This document shows positions 25,204-35,325 of a stretch of DNA of 64,000 nucleotides, piece by piece. Source of the DNA: Methanobacterium bryantii (GTDB taxonomy: Archaea > Methanobacteriota > Methanobacteria > Methanobacteriales > Methanobacteriaceae); NCBI RefSeq assembly GCF_002287175.1, contig NZ_LMVM01000003.1, forward strand, positions 1-64,000. Reading direction: 5' to 3'. A program made the translations under genes and the position numbers. The notes under the pieces are model-generated. The model saw nothing but the letters and a program-made list of their open reading frames with translations. It was not told the DNA's origin and searched no databases. How positions within the stretch are numbered: the stretch's first letter is position 1; every line of letters starts with the position of its first letter.

Positions 25204-25474
25204 ATTTTTTCCTCCAGATTTTAATACAATTTTAAACATATTTCACTGATTAATAGATATTGACTTCTTGATATTGAATTCTTATTATCTGTTTATTTAG
25301 GCGAAAAAAACAAATAAATAAAAGTAATACAATTTTTACGTATAAATAATAACTATTGTTTAAAAATAAACTTTTTTATGAACATATAAGTTAAACTAGA
25401 GTCATATATCAAGTTATACTTAAATAATATAAAAAACAAAGTTTAAAAAAGTTTAAATCGGAGAAAAATATCAA

Positions 25475-27184
25475 ATGAACGTATTTGCATTAATTTCACT
25501 GGTAGCCTTTATGGTGTGTTTTTTTCTTGGTAATTTTATTTACCATAAAAATCCAAAAAGCCGATTAAATACTATAATTGCGTTAACATGTATATTTGTA
25601 GGATTTCTAGCGTTTATAGAATTTGAATACAGGCATGCTGAAACCTTTCAGACAGCATTTTTCTGGTTAAAAATCAGTACCTTATGGCCAATAGTCCCTT
25701 CCTTACTTCTGCATGTCTCATTGATATTTACTAAATCTTCCTATTTAAAAAATAAATTAACCTATCTTTTAATGTACCTGCCTGGAATCGCCATTTCTGC
25801 AGTTGGATTAACCACTGATTTACTTATATCCGGCGCTTCAAAAGAATACTGGGGATGGACTTACATTGTTCCTACAAATGTAACTCTATATAACATCATG
25901 TCACTGTGGACAGTTGTTGCAGTGGTTTTAGCTGGAGGAATATGTTTTGCATATTATCTAAAATCATACGATTTAAAGAAAAAACAGGCTAAATACATCC
26001 TTGCAGGCCTTTACATACCTTTCTTTATAAGTTTAGCCACAGACTTCATGTTACCCATTGTATTTTTAAGGGTACCTGAACTGACAATGACCACCATGAC
26101 CATGGGAATCACCCTTATGAGCTATGGGATCTGGAAATATAAATTTCCTGCACTTACTCCTGCCATCGCTGCAGATAGCATTGTGTCTACCATGTCAAAC
26201 TTTTTCTTTTTACTTGATGATGACCTGCTTATAGTAAAGGTTAATCAGGCAACTATGGATCTTTTAGGGGTTGTTGATTCAGAATTAGTTGATAAACCTC
26301 TTAACACTGTTTTTGCAGAGGATCAAAAGTCTTTATTTAAAAAAAATCCATTTAACGGCGATAAAAAATCAATAACTAATATAGAAACCATGTTCAAGGC
26401 TAAAAATGGTCAGTTAATTCCAGTATTTTTGTCCCTCTCCCAAATTGAAATTGATAACTCCCAAACATTGGGGATAGTTTGTATTGGTAATGATATTACT
26501 GATATTAAATTGGCAGAAAATAAAATTAAAGCATCCCTTGAGGAAAAAGGGCTGCTACTTCAAGAAATCCACCACAGGGTTAAAAATAATTTACAGATTA
26601 TAAGCAGCCTGCTCAGCCTCCAATCTAAATATGTAAAAGATGAAGAAGATCTTGAACTTTTTAGAGAAAGCCAAAGCAGAGTTAGATCTATGGCATTTAT
26701 CCATGAACAGCTGTATCAATCATCAGATTTTACAAATATTGAATTTGGAACATATGTTAAAAATCTAATAAATTATTTGTCCTATTCATATTCCATAGAT
26801 TCTTCTTACATAAACTTTAACTTAGATATTGATGATGTTTCACTGGATATCAATACAGCAATTCCGTGTGGTTTAATTATCAATGAACTTGTAACTAATT
26901 CGTTAAAATATGCATTTCCAGCAGATAACTGCGGTAAATCATCTGGTACAATTTTAAATGAGATATGTATATATTTACATTCTTATAAAGAAGATAAATT
27001 CATTTTAGTTATAAGCGATAATGGTGTTGGATTACCAGAAAGTACTGATTTCAAGAATAGTAACACTTTAGGTTTATTACTAGTAAACAGTCTTGTAGAT
27101 CAACTAGAGGGTTCTATAGAACTTGACAGAACTAATGGAACTAGATTTAGACTAATTTTCAATAAATTAGATTATAAAAATTAA
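25475..27184 (+). CDS. 7TM-PAS sensor histidine kinase (HisKA_2 type)
   Basis: The 569-residue protein has an N-terminal seven-helix membrane sensor (about 1-215, HisKA_7TM-like), a PAS domain (about 225-345) and a HisKA_2 dimerisation domain with EIHHRVKNNLQIISSLL (phospho-accepting His366 or 367). The HATPase domain has the N-box NELVTNSLKYAFP and G1 DNGVGLPE. It is a complete membrane sensor kinase. No response regulator is adjacent; stand-alone receivers at 21936 and 45510 are candidates for partners. CGGAG precedes the ATG. Confidence 0.9.
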   Translation: MNVFALISLVAFMVCFFLGNFIYHKNPKSRLNTIIALTCIFVGFLAFIEFEYRHAETFQTAFFWLKISTLWPIVPSLLLHVSLIFTKSSYLKNKLTYLLMYLPGIAISAVGLTTDLLISGASKEYWGWTYIVPTNVTLYNIMSLWTVVAVVLAGGICFAYYLKSYDLKKKQAKYILAGLYIPFFISLATDFMLPIVFLRVPELTMTTMTMGITLMSYGIWKYKFPALTPAIAADSIVSTMSNFFFLLDDDLLIVKVNQATMDLLGVVDSELVDKPLNTVFAEDQKSLFKKNPFNGDKKSITNIETMFKAKNGQLIPVFLSLSQIEIDNSQTLGIVCIGNDITDIKLAENKIKASLEEKGLLLQEIHHRVKNNLQIISSLLSLQSKYVKDEEDLELFRESQSRVRSMAFIHEQLYQSSDFTNIEFGTYVKNLINYLSYSYSIDSSYINFNLDIDDVSLDINTAIPCGLIINELVTNSLKYAFPADNCGKSSGTILNEICIYLHSYKEDKFILVISDNGVGLPESTDFKNSNTLGLLLVNSLVDQLEGSIELDRTNGTRFRLIFNKLDYKN

Positions 27185-27334
27185 TGCCATTTTTAAGACT
27201 TTTATCTAAATAAAAGTACATATAACGTGTTTTAAAGGTTTATAGATCTATTTTAGTTATTATACCTAAAAAATAGGCTTATCATCTTAATTTAATCATT
27301 TAATAGCATTCTTTAGCTTTTATAGATAAAAATA

Positions 27335-27357
27335 TAAGTTAAAAATTATATAACTTA
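27335..27357. promoter_or_regulatory. Inverted repeat before fprA
   Basis: TAAGTTA (27335-27341) and TAACTTA (27351-27357) form a 7-9-7 inverted repeat 60 bases before the flavoprotein start. It could bind a regulator of the oxidative response, but in such AT-rich DNA chance is a real alternative. Confidence 0.3.
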
Positions 27358-27416
27358 AATAAATAGTTTTAAATATATTTAGAAATTTCTAAACTTTTGT
27401 TTTAGAGGTGTGAAGA

Positions 27417-28637
27417 ATGAAGGCAGATGCAGTTAAAATTAAAGATGATGTATATTGGGTAGGAGTCTTTGACTGGGATTTAAGAAGTTATCATGGATAC
27501 ACTCTAAATGGGACAACATATAATGCTTACTTAGTATTTGGAGAAGACAAAACAGTCTTAATTGATAATACATATCCTGGAACAGCTTCTCAAATGTGGG
27601 GTAGAATTGAAGATGCCTGCGCTAAAGAGGGAAAAGAATTCAAAATAGATATTATAATTCAAAACCATGTTGAAAAAGATCACAGCGGGGCCCTGTCGGA
27701 TGTGCATAAAAAATTTCCAGATGCACCAATATACTGTACACAAAAGGCACTAGAGGGACTTAAAAGACATTATTCCCTTGAAAATGCAAATTTCAACGTT
27801 GTCAAAACTGGAGATGAACTTGACATTGGGAATAAAAAATTAGCCTTCCTTGAAGCTCCACTGCTTCATTGGCCTGATAGCATGTTTACACTGCTTGTTG
27901 ATGAGGGTATACTATTTTCAAATGATGCATTTGGACAGCATCTAGGTTTTAAACAAAGATTAGACACTGAAATTCCAGAAGTTATATTAATGGACGCTGC
28001 CAAAAAATTCTATGCTAATTTACTTACTCCGCTCTCCCCTTTAATACTTAGAAAATTTAAAGAAGTTGAAGATTTAGCACTGCTTGATAAAATTGAAATA
28101 ATTGCCCCATCACATGGCCAGATATGGACAGATCCAATGAAAATCATTGAAGCATACAGCAACTGGGCTACAGGTAAATGTAGAAATAAAGTGACCATTG
28201 TATATGACACAATGCACGGCTCAACACAAAAGATGGCCCATGCACTTGCAGAGGGAATCATGAGCGAAGATGTTGATGTGTTCATGTACTTTTTACATGA
28301 AGACGAGCGGAGTGAAATTGTAAAAGATATTTTAGATAGTAAAGCTGTCTTATTTGGGATTCCAACAATATTCAACAAACCATACCCAAGTATCGGTGAC
28401 TTAATGTATTACCTTGAAGGTTTAAGGTTTGATAGAACAGGGTTTAAAAAATTAGCTCTTATTTTTGGTTCCCATGGATGGGCCGGCGGTGGAGTCAGGA
28501 AAATAGCAGGTGACCTTGAAAAATCCGGTTTTGAAGTATTTGACAAACTTGAAGTAAACTACGTCCCGGGCAAAGAAGAACTGGATAAATGTTATGAACT
28601 GGGTAAAAATGTAGCTGTTGAGCTTAAAAACAGGTAG
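27417..28637 (+). CDS. fprA: FprA-type flavodiiron protein (F420H2 oxidase family)
   Basis: The 406-residue protein has a metallo-beta-lactamase-like diiron domain (about 1-250) with ligands in NHVEKDHSGAL, then a C-terminal flavodoxin domain (about 258-400) with FMN loop YDTMHGSTQKMA. In methanogens such proteins reduce O2 to water with reduced coenzyme F420, protecting the anaerobe. AGAGGTGTG precedes the ATG. Single gene with a long AT-rich leader and no redox partner next to it, consistent with F420H2 as direct donor. Confidence 0.93.
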   Translation: MKADAVKIKDDVYWVGVFDWDLRSYHGYTLNGTTYNAYLVFGEDKTVLIDNTYPGTASQMWGRIEDACAKEGKEFKIDIIIQNHVEKDHSGALSDVHKKFPDAPIYCTQKALEGLKRHYSLENANFNVVKTGDELDIGNKKLAFLEAPLLHWPDSMFTLLVDEGILFSNDAFGQHLGFKQRLDTEIPEVILMDAAKKFYANLLTPLSPLILRKFKEVEDLALLDKIEIIAPSHGQIWTDPMKIIEAYSNWATGKCRNKVTIVYDTMHGSTQKMAHALAEGIMSEDVDVFMYFLHEDERSEIVKDILDSKAVLFGIPTIFNKPYPSIGDLMYYLEGLRFDRTGFKKLALIFGSHGWAGGGVRKIAGDLEKSGFEVFDKLEVNYVPGKEELDKCYELGKNVAVELKNR

Positions 28638-28744
28638 ACAATTTAAGACCTAAAACTTTGATTAACCAGTATTTAATTTTTTTTCTAATTATTTTTTATG
28701 GGTTCAAAATGCATTTCTGTCATATTCATAAGTATTTTGATTTT

Positions 28745-29500
28745 TCATCCTATTTTTGAAAGAATAAATGAAACTATAAACCCTAAAACTGTAATTAAAC
28801 CTGTAAGATCATGAGTTTCTGAAAAAGCTTCCGGAATCATTGTATCTACAAGCATTGCAAGAATTCCGCCTGCTGCAAGCGCTAAAGTTAATGAGTTTAC
28901 ACCCTGCGGAAGCTGACTGAAGATAGCATAACCTGCAAGGGATGCTAACCCGCTGACAGCTGTAATAAGGAGCCACATACCAAATATTGAACCAGGATTC
29001 CACCCTGCATTTTTGATACCGGCTGTACTTGATAAACCCTCAGGTATATTGGATATAAATATTGCAACGACAGTTGCAACACTTACTGCTCCCCCTGTAA
29101 TTATAGTAATCCCTATAGCGATTGATTCAGGAATCCCGTCTATTACAGAGCCCACAACAATAGCTAAACAATTATCTTCTGACATGCCGTTTGATTGAAC
29201 CTGTTTACCTGAACGTTTACGGTGCTTCGCCCCATAACGCGCAAGGTAAATATTTATAACTGTAAAAATTAAGGCGCCCAGAAGAAAACCTGTAACCATA
29301 TTGGGGAATCCTCCAAGGGAAAATGACTCTTCCATTAATTCTAGGGAGATTGCTGAAAGTAAAACACCTGCACCAAAGGCCATTATGGAAGCTACGATAC
29401 GCTGCGGAATTTCAAATACATATGCAAACAATGCCCCTATTAAAAGAGCGGATCCTGCTATTAAACCCCATAACCCTGCCATAATCCATTCAGGTATCAT
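28745..29500 (-). CDS. ZIP-family metal transporter
   Basis: The 251-residue protein has about eight membrane helices. The paired metal-site motifs are VIDGIPESIAIG (about 118-129) and IFISNIPEGLSS (about 148-159), and a charged loop rich in Lys/Arg lies at about 85-105. ZIP proteins import Zn2+ or related divalent ions. The His-rich loop common in the family is missing. GATGTGAT precedes the ATG as ribosome site. Confidence 0.85.
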   Translation of the reverse strand: MIPEWIMAGLWGLIAGSALLIGALFAYVFEIPQRIVASIMAFGAGVLLSAISLELMEESFSLGGFPNMVTGFLLGALIFTVINIYLARYGAKHRKRSGKQVQSNGMSEDNCLAIVVGSVIDGIPESIAIGITIITGGAVSVATVVAIFISNIPEGLSSTAGIKNAGWNPGSIFGMWLLITAVSGLASLAGYAIFSQLPQGVNSLTLALAAGGILAMLVDTMIPEAFSETHDLTGLITVLGFIVSFILSKIG

Positions 29501-29562
29501 AATATCACATCTTAGTTGACTTATAGTTTTAGGGGGTTAATATATCTTTCATTAAACTAAAA

Positions 29563-30015
29563 TTAAAGTGATGCAGTGTCAATTAAACCATTGAGTTTCT
29601 TCATCATGTGTCCAATACCTTTGCATCCATTTAACGGATTAAGAACTTCTTTTTCACTAAACAATTTTTTCATCATGTGGGTATAATAATTCCCACCAAG
29701 AATAGTGATTTTTTCGCATTTATCAAGTTCTTTAAACTTTATCTGTAAAAAAAGATTCTTTAATGTAATTGGATTTGATGTTTTATTGTGGAAACATTCA
29801 GTGTACTGTCCCTGGACAACTTCATCTGGAAATAAAAACCCATATTTAGCGGATAAAATGCACCATGAATCAAAATCTGACTTTTTAGCGTATTGAATGC
29901 ATTTTCGGGTAAATGAACCTGTATACAAATTTTCTGCTTTTACAGGGCCTGCTTCGGGATTTTCATCCCATATTTTCTTTTTCCCACATGAGATTATACA
30001 TAGAGATTTCATCAT
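29563..30015 (-). CDS. DUF6884-like protein
   Basis: The 150-residue protein contains the family pattern CGKKK near the N-terminus, AENLYTGSF around 28-36, and LSAKYGFLFPDEVV around 54-67. Proteins with this pattern occur in phages and archaea and are uncharacterised. It has several cysteines (residues 6, 10, 39 and 52). No ribosome site is visible, so it may be leaderless. The 30016-30339 gap holds one small hairpin (TGTAAaATC-gaa-GATTACA, 30065-30083) and the TATA box of the next gene. Confidence 0.6.
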   Translation of the reverse strand: MMKSLCIISCGKKKIWDENPEAGPVKAENLYTGSFTRKCIQYAKKSDFDSWCILSAKYGFLFPDEVVQGQYTECFHNKTSNPITLKNLFLQIKFKELDKCEKITILGGNYYTHMMKKLFSEKEVLNPLNGCKGIGHMMKKLNGLIDTASL

Positions 30016-30360
30016 GTAATATTAAAAAACATATTTAAAAATAGTTTCGCTATGTCCTGGAGGTTGTAAAATCGAAGATTACACAAAACATAACTGTTTG
30101 CATTTGAAAAATAATGTATTTAAAATATCGTTGGGTAAACTAAATATTTTTAAGATAATTCATATATCTAAATTTTAACAGAGGTATTTGTGTCGTCGAA
30201 GCGAATAGTTTTATATTTTTTAACATTTTAATATGATTATAAACCAGTTTAATTCATCTGAATCTAAAATAATAACTAAATTAGGCCTTAATTTGCTTAA
30301 AATACCCATATAAATATATATAATAAAGAAAACATAAATATGATAAATGGGGACTTAAGT

Positions 30361-30804
30361 ATGAAATGTGAAGAAAACATAGAGCTTGAAGTTATGGATA
30401 TGCTTAAAAAGTATGCAAAAGCATACGCAGACAAAGATATTGATGCTATGGTAGATCTGTTTATAGATGATCCTAATATTGTAGCGATAGGTACAGGCAC
30501 TGATGAATGGGTTCATGGCCGTGAAGAGCTTAGGGAAGGATTTAAACGTGATTTTGCCCAGGCCGATAATATCCAGGTTAAATTTGAAAAGGTTACTATT
30601 CAATATGAAGGCAATGTAGCATGGTTATCAGCGTTGATGACAATGTACGCCGTAATTTCAGGAAAAGAAGTGCTACTTTCAGGGCGGTTAAGCATGGTTC
30701 TTGAAAATAAAAGGAATAAATGGTTATTTGCACACCTGCATTTTTCTTTACCTGCAAATCAACAGGAAGTAGGGCATTCCTTCCCAGAATGGATTATAAG
30801 CTGA
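30361..30804 (+). CDS. SnoaL/NTF2-like protein
   Basis: The 147-residue alpha+beta-barrel protein of the NTF2 superfamily has an N-terminal helix pair (MLKKYAKAYADKDIDAMVDL), then HGREELREGFKRDF and the strand-rich VAWLSALMTMYAVISGKEVL...WLFAHLHFS. The fold is used by enzymes and binding proteins alike; no catalytic set is obvious. ATG 30361 follows GGGGA; an upstream in-frame ATG at 30340 lacks a site. It is convergent with the phosphodiesterase gene at 30817. Confidence 0.78.
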   Translation: MKCEENIELEVMDMLKKYAKAYADKDIDAMVDLFIDDPNIVAIGTGTDEWVHGREELREGFKRDFAQADNIQVKFEKVTIQYEGNVAWLSALMTMYAVISGKEVLLSGRLSMVLENKRNKWLFAHLHFSLPANQQEVGHSFPEWIIS

Positions 30805-30816
30805 TTAATTAAATAC

Positions 30817-33009
30817 TTATTTATTTTCAGTATTTAACCATAGTTCATCTAACTTACTTTTTAAAACATTGTGAAGTTTTTCAGCCCCTACTATTTCTTC
30901 TTTTTCTAAATTCCAGCTCGATGGATATAATAAGAATGGTTTGGACTGTTCACCACCTAATCCTCCATGACTGCCTATCAGTTCTTCAAAAGCAGCTACT
31001 TCATTTTTTTCACTGTCATATAGGCTGTTTACCAGAATATCTGGTACATATTTAAAACTGTCTGTCCTTTTTAAATGTAAAGCTGCGTTTTTTCCAAAAC
31101 CTTTAAGCGGGTTTTCTCCTTCTATTTGATTATCTTTTAAATAATAAACTCCTTTAGATCCAATTACAATAGGTCCTTCCTCAATGGATCGAACCATTAT
31201 AAATCCAATACCTTCATGTCGTATTAAACCTGGAATTAATTCAGGAAATACAGCATTGATCTCTTCAAAAGTCATTCTACTTTCCCATTTTTTGAAGTAG
31301 ATCAAGCCAAGGTTACCTGAAGCAAGCACAGTGACATCTGCATCTTTATGATCAATAGGTTTTTCTCGTGGTTTTACTGGAATTTTGAGAGCTTCATTAA
31401 ATTTTTCCAGCCGTTCACTTATTTTATCATCCTTATCAAGTGATTGCCAGATATTTCCAGTGAATTCTTTACCGCTTTTAACTGCATTTTCCCGTTTTTC
31501 CTTCATCCATTTAGTTTCCTGTCTCTCAATTGACTGTTTGATATTTCCGGTGAATTCTTTACTTCCTTTGATTGCATTTTCTCTCTTTTCACTTATCCAG
31601 CGTTTTCCATCGGCAATAGGATACGTAATTACCTGACTGAAGTGATCTTCATTTGTATCGAACTCATAATATATTTTTAAGTCCTTAGGAATTAGTTCGC
31701 GTACTAACCCTTCTAAAGAAATTCCATAGCGCTGTTTAAATGTTGCTCCATTACTTTGCCCATGATCAGAAAGTATCACAAAGTGATATGGTCTTGAAGC
31801 ACTCTTTCTTGCATCATCTAGGAGCAAAAATTGTTTATCTAACTGTTTAAGTGCATAAAAAGCATCACTATCTTTTGTACCTGAATGGTGTGCTATTTCA
31901 TCGTAACCTACATATGTAGCATACACTGCATCAGCCCGGCCTGTAAAAATATCTCCAATGATGGTACTTGTTGTTATCTCGCGTAAAAAAACATTGGCTG
32001 TAGCCCTCACAGCTAAATAAATAATGCTGCGGTTCATTCTAGGCCTTACATCTTTTCTCCACTGCCTGAAGCGGGATGCAATTTCCAGAAGAATGTCCCA
32101 TACAAGCAGCACAATGGTACGTGCAAAGTTGTAGGGATTAGAATAGAAAAAATACCATGCCTTTGTATAAAACTTCGATAAATCACTGAGTTTGCTGTAG
32201 GTAAATATGGCATTTAATGCATCTCCAGAAAAAAGATTAGATCTACTTGCTCCATTTATTGCAAGCAATCCTTTTCCATCTGATACACGCCGTTCAAGTA
32301 AAGGTGCATCAAATAATCCAGTAGATACCCTTAATTTATTATCATTTTCCTTTTCAACCCACCTGAAAGCAGGCATGTCCTGATTATTTCCATGAAGAAT
32401 ACCCGCCTGGGAAGCACCAGTTTGGGAAGATAAATCAGTTTCCCACTGAAGAATTTTATGACTCCCTTTTTCTACCCACCCTTTAAGTGTGGGCATGTAT
32501 CCTTTATCTAGAGCGTTTTGTAAGACAGCTTCTGCCAGTCCATCAATTTCTAAAAATATAACGCCAGGTTTATCAGAATGATTATTTTTTGAAAAGCGTT
32601 CAGCATATCTCCTTAAAACGGATCTGTAATAAGATGCCTCATCTCCAATAGTTAAAGCTCCAGATACAAGTGTATTAATAAGTGCTATCCCCAGAGGAAC
32701 TAGAAATAAAGCTGAGTCTTTTATAGTGATTCCAGGGACAAAAAGGCTGATAAACCATATAAGCAAACCATTTAAAAGTAATGTACCTACTCCAAAGGTA
32801 AAAACAAGAAAAGGAAGGGTATAATATGATAAAATAGGCCAAAAAATAGCATTTATTATACCAACTAATACAACTACTATCAATGCTGTTTCCCAGCTGT
32901 TAATGCTCAGTCCCGGAAGAAACCATGTCATTAACATAAGTCCTGCTACTTCTGATATCAATAGGACTAATGTACGGCCCATCCATAGAATGTTCTGGTT
33001 TTTATCCAT
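30817..33009 (-). CDS. Holin-like membrane domain fused to phosphodiesterase/nucleotide pyrophosphatase
   Basis: The 730-residue protein starts with four membrane helices of the phage-holin superfamily IV type (about 1-125). An alkaline-phosphatase superfamily domain follows, with VIFLEIDGLAEAVLQNAL near 150, a nucleophile-type TGASQAGILHG, YVGYDEIAHHSG and LSDHGQSNG supplying metal ligands. It probably cleaves a phosphodiester or phosphonate outside or at the membrane. Residues about 467-525 are a 30-residue unit in tandem (EKRENAIKGSKEFTGNIKQS / EKRENAVKSGKEFTGNIWQS). Intact and large. Confidence 0.82.
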   Translation of the reverse strand: MDKNQNILWMGRTLVLLISEVAGLMLMTWFLPGLSINSWETALIVVVLVGIINAIFWPILSYYTLPFLVFTFGVGTLLLNGLLIWFISLFVPGITIKDSALFLVPLGIALINTLVSGALTIGDEASYYRSVLRRYAERFSKNNHSDKPGVIFLEIDGLAEAVLQNALDKGYMPTLKGWVEKGSHKILQWETDLSSQTGASQAGILHGNNQDMPAFRWVEKENDNKLRVSTGLFDAPLLERRVSDGKGLLAINGASRSNLFSGDALNAIFTYSKLSDLSKFYTKAWYFFYSNPYNFARTIVLLVWDILLEIASRFRQWRKDVRPRMNRSIIYLAVRATANVFLREITTSTIIGDIFTGRADAVYATYVGYDEIAHHSGTKDSDAFYALKQLDKQFLLLDDARKSASRPYHFVILSDHGQSNGATFKQRYGISLEGLVRELIPKDLKIYYEFDTNEDHFSQVITYPIADGKRWISEKRENAIKGSKEFTGNIKQSIERQETKWMKEKRENAVKSGKEFTGNIWQSLDKDDKISERLEKFNEALKIPVKPREKPIDHKDADVTVLASGNLGLIYFKKWESRMTFEEINAVFPELIPGLIRHEGIGFIMVRSIEEGPIVIGSKGVYYLKDNQIEGENPLKGFGKNAALHLKRTDSFKYVPDILVNSLYDSEKNEVAAFEELIGSHGGLGGEQSKPFLLYPSSWNLEKEEIVGAEKLHNVLKSKLDELWLNTENK

Positions 33010-33141
33010 TTTTAACCTCGGATAAATGCTGATTACTAACTATAATATGAATTTTATCTGGTTATTAATCTTGTGAAGTTATTAATTAGTATATATTTAT
33101 TCTTCAACCTAGTTTTAGAATTTTTAATGTTATTATATTTA

Positions 33142-33996
33142 TTATTTAGGTGTTCTGAGGTTTATTACAGTGATTTCAGGTGGACAGTTGATTCTAAGCC
33201 AGAATATGTTTGTTCCAAGCCCGCGGTTTGTGTACTGGACCATATCTCCTACTTTGTACTTACCGACTGGATATTTTAAGAAGTGGGGACCCCTGATAAA
33301 TGTTCCGATACCAGGTATCATAAATTGGCCTCCATGGGAATGGCCTGAAATCTGTAAACTGAATCTCCCTGTTGTTGAGCTGATATCTGCAAAGTCGGGT
33401 TCATGTGCAAGCAGTATTGCAGGTCCGCAAGAAGGTAATTTATTCATAATCAGATCCAAGCGGTGTTTATTTAAGGTGACACTGTCAACACCTGCTACGT
33501 GCAGCACAGCATCTCCACGTTTTAAAGTATAAATATCATTACTGATGTCTATTATATCGCTTTCTTGCAGTATATTACGAATTTTATCGGCTCCAAGCCA
33601 ATGGTCGTGATTTCCAAGGACTGCTAGTGAAACATCCTTGGGTTGAAGTTTCTTAAGACAGTTAGTTAAATCATCTACAAGATGATCGATTGCATAAGAT
33701 ACAAAATCACCGGTTATTGCTACCATATCTGGATTTTGTTGATTGACAAGATCCATGACTCCATTTAGTCTATCTGTTGATATCCACTGTCCTAAATGAA
33801 TATCAGTGATATGTGCAATGCTGTAGCCATCAAAAGAAGGGTCCAGTCCAGGAACTGTTATTTCAACCGGCACTATTTCAAAATGACACGAATCAAATTC
33901 ATGCAATCCCATTTTTTCCATGGACTTGGACATTGCCCACTGTAATTTTTCTCGTATTTTAAAATCCTTTAAGTCATTTGAAGATGTATCCTTCAT
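33142..33996 (-). CDS. Metallophosphoesterase (YkuE-like)
   Basis: The 284-residue protein has all calcineurin-like motifs in order: ITDIHLGQW, ITGDFVSY, LGNHDHW, AHEPDFAD and SGHSHGGQF. No membrane helix is visible, unlike many YkuE-type proteins. The substrate may be a lipid-linked or nucleotide phosphate. GGGAGA precedes the ATG. It lies behind and in line with the phosphodiesterase gene on the same strand, though separated by a promoter-sized gap. Confidence 0.87.
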   Translation of the reverse strand: MKDTSSNDLKDFKIREKLQWAMSKSMEKMGLHEFDSCHFEIVPVEITVPGLDPSFDGYSIAHITDIHLGQWISTDRLNGVMDLVNQQNPDMVAITGDFVSYAIDHLVDDLTNCLKKLQPKDVSLAVLGNHDHWLGADKIRNILQESDIIDISNDIYTLKRGDAVLHVAGVDSVTLNKHRLDLIMNKLPSCGPAILLAHEPDFADISSTTGRFSLQISGHSHGGQFMIPGIGTFIRGPHFLKYPVGKYKVGDMVQYTNRGLGTNIFWLRINCPPEITVINLRTPK

Positions 33997-34075
33997 TTAT
34001 CAGTTTCTCCCGAGTGGTGATAATATCAAATATGTAAAATAAAATTTATAAATTAATTTAAAATTCTGAAATTCT

Positions 34076-34354
34076 TTAATCCTCCAAAAGACTCATTAAA
34101 TATGCCCACATTTCAATTTCTTCCATTGCTATAAAGTCTTCGCTGCGGTATTTAGATTCTTCACTTCTAAATGGATAGTATTCTTCGTTAAAATAGGCAG
34201 TCAAATATAAATCTCCGGATTTAAGATCTAATTCTTCTTCAACGCGATTTTTAAGTTTATTTATTGATTTTTCATCGATATCAGTAATTTTATAAGTCAC
34301 ATAACACTTTTTGGGATCATCTGAAACTCCGTAATCAACAACTTTAACTTTCAT
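34076..34354 (-). CDS. Hypothetical acidic protein
   Basis: The 92-residue soluble protein is acidic, with an alpha/beta look (VTYKITDIDEKSINKLKNRV...EELDLKSGDLYLTAYF). GGAGA precedes the ATG. It begins 2 bases after the hydrolase stop at 34357, so the two are cotranscribed. The family is not recognised. Confidence 0.6.
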   Translation of the reverse strand: MKVKVVDYGVSDDPKKCYVTYKITDIDEKSINKLKNRVEEELDLKSGDLYLTAYFNEEYYPFRSEESKYRSEDFIAMEEIEMWAYLMSLLED

Positions 34355-34356
34355 CT

Positions 34357-35325
34357 TTAATCTCCATATTTTAAAAAATCACTAATTATATGTTCTCCTT
34401 TCTTTATTTCACTTGATCCTACATGTCCAAGTATTGAATCATATAAAAAGAGTTTAGATCCTTTTATTGATTTTGAAAGAGGTATCACATCGGTATCTGG
34501 CGGGAAATACTGGTCCTGGTTAACTCCAATAACAAGTGTTCTGGCTTTAATTTTGTGTAATTCTTCTCTTACATCATATATCATAGTAGCTTCATTTTGC
34601 CATACAATGTCATTTGCATCAGAATTAGCTCCTTCTAATTCCATTTCATGAATTGATTCAAGAACTTCTTCATTTGAAGAATTTTTATAGTAAGCTGGCG
34701 AAAAACCAAATAAATAAAGCATCATCATCGCATTTTGAGGTCCGGTTTGGGGTTTATGTTCATATTTACCATCTAAATAATCCGGATCATTTTTAATGTA
34801 GTTGTTCATTATAGTAGATAATGCATAATTTTGACCTTTTGATGAAGAGCTTGTAGTGAGAGGTATGATAAAATCCATAAAATCAGGGTATTTTATAGCC
34901 CATTGAAGTGCAAGGAAACCGCCCATTGAAGTGCCAATAATACCTTTTAGGTGTTTAATATTTAATTTTTGAGTTAAAAGGGTATATGATGCATCTACCA
35001 TATCTTCTACAGTATATTTTGGAAATAGGTGCCCCATACCTGATGTTGACGGTGATGAGGATCCTGGGTTCCCAAGAGATGTAGGACAGATTACATAATA
35101 ATCATCAGTATCCATAACTTTTCCTGGGCCTAAAACATCTTTAACACGTTTTACAGATGAGTAGTCTCCAGAAGAGCCGTGCAGATAAACTATTCCATTG
35201 GTGATATTTCCATCATCATCCAGCTTTTTGGTTCCAAATGTGGCATATTCTATATTTAATTCAGGTAAAATTTCACCAGATTTAAATTTAAAGTTCTTTA
35301 TAGATTCATATTTTGGTTTTAACAT
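34357..35325 (-). CDS. Alpha/beta hydrolase of the homoserine acetyltransferase (MetX) family
   Basis: The 322-residue protein has the MetX-like N-terminal frame (LNIEYATFGT, GIVYLHGSSGDYSS), nucleophile elbow GTSMGGFLALQWA (Ser near 140), acid at VIGVNQDQYFPP and a C-terminal His in LGHVGSSE. True MetX enzymes have a G-x-S-M-G-G elbow as here, but stand-alone archaeal members may be hydrolases. AAGGGA precedes the ATG. Operon with the 92-residue hypothetical. No methionine genes nearby. Confidence 0.8.
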   Translation of the reverse strand: MLKPKYESIKNFKFKSGEILPELNIEYATFGTKKLDDDGNITNGIVYLHGSSGDYSSVKRVKDVLGPGKVMDTDDYYVICPTSLGNPGSSSPSTSGMGHLFPKYTVEDMVDASYTLLTQKLNIKHLKGIIGTSMGGFLALQWAIKYPDFMDFIIPLTTSSSSKGQNYALSTIMNNYIKNDPDYLDGKYEHKPQTGPQNAMMMLYLFGFSPAYYKNSSNEEVLESIHEMELEGANSDANDIVWQNEATMIYDVREELHKIKARTLVIGVNQDQYFPPDTDVIPLSKSIKGSKLFLYDSILGHVGSSEIKKGEHIISDFLKYGD

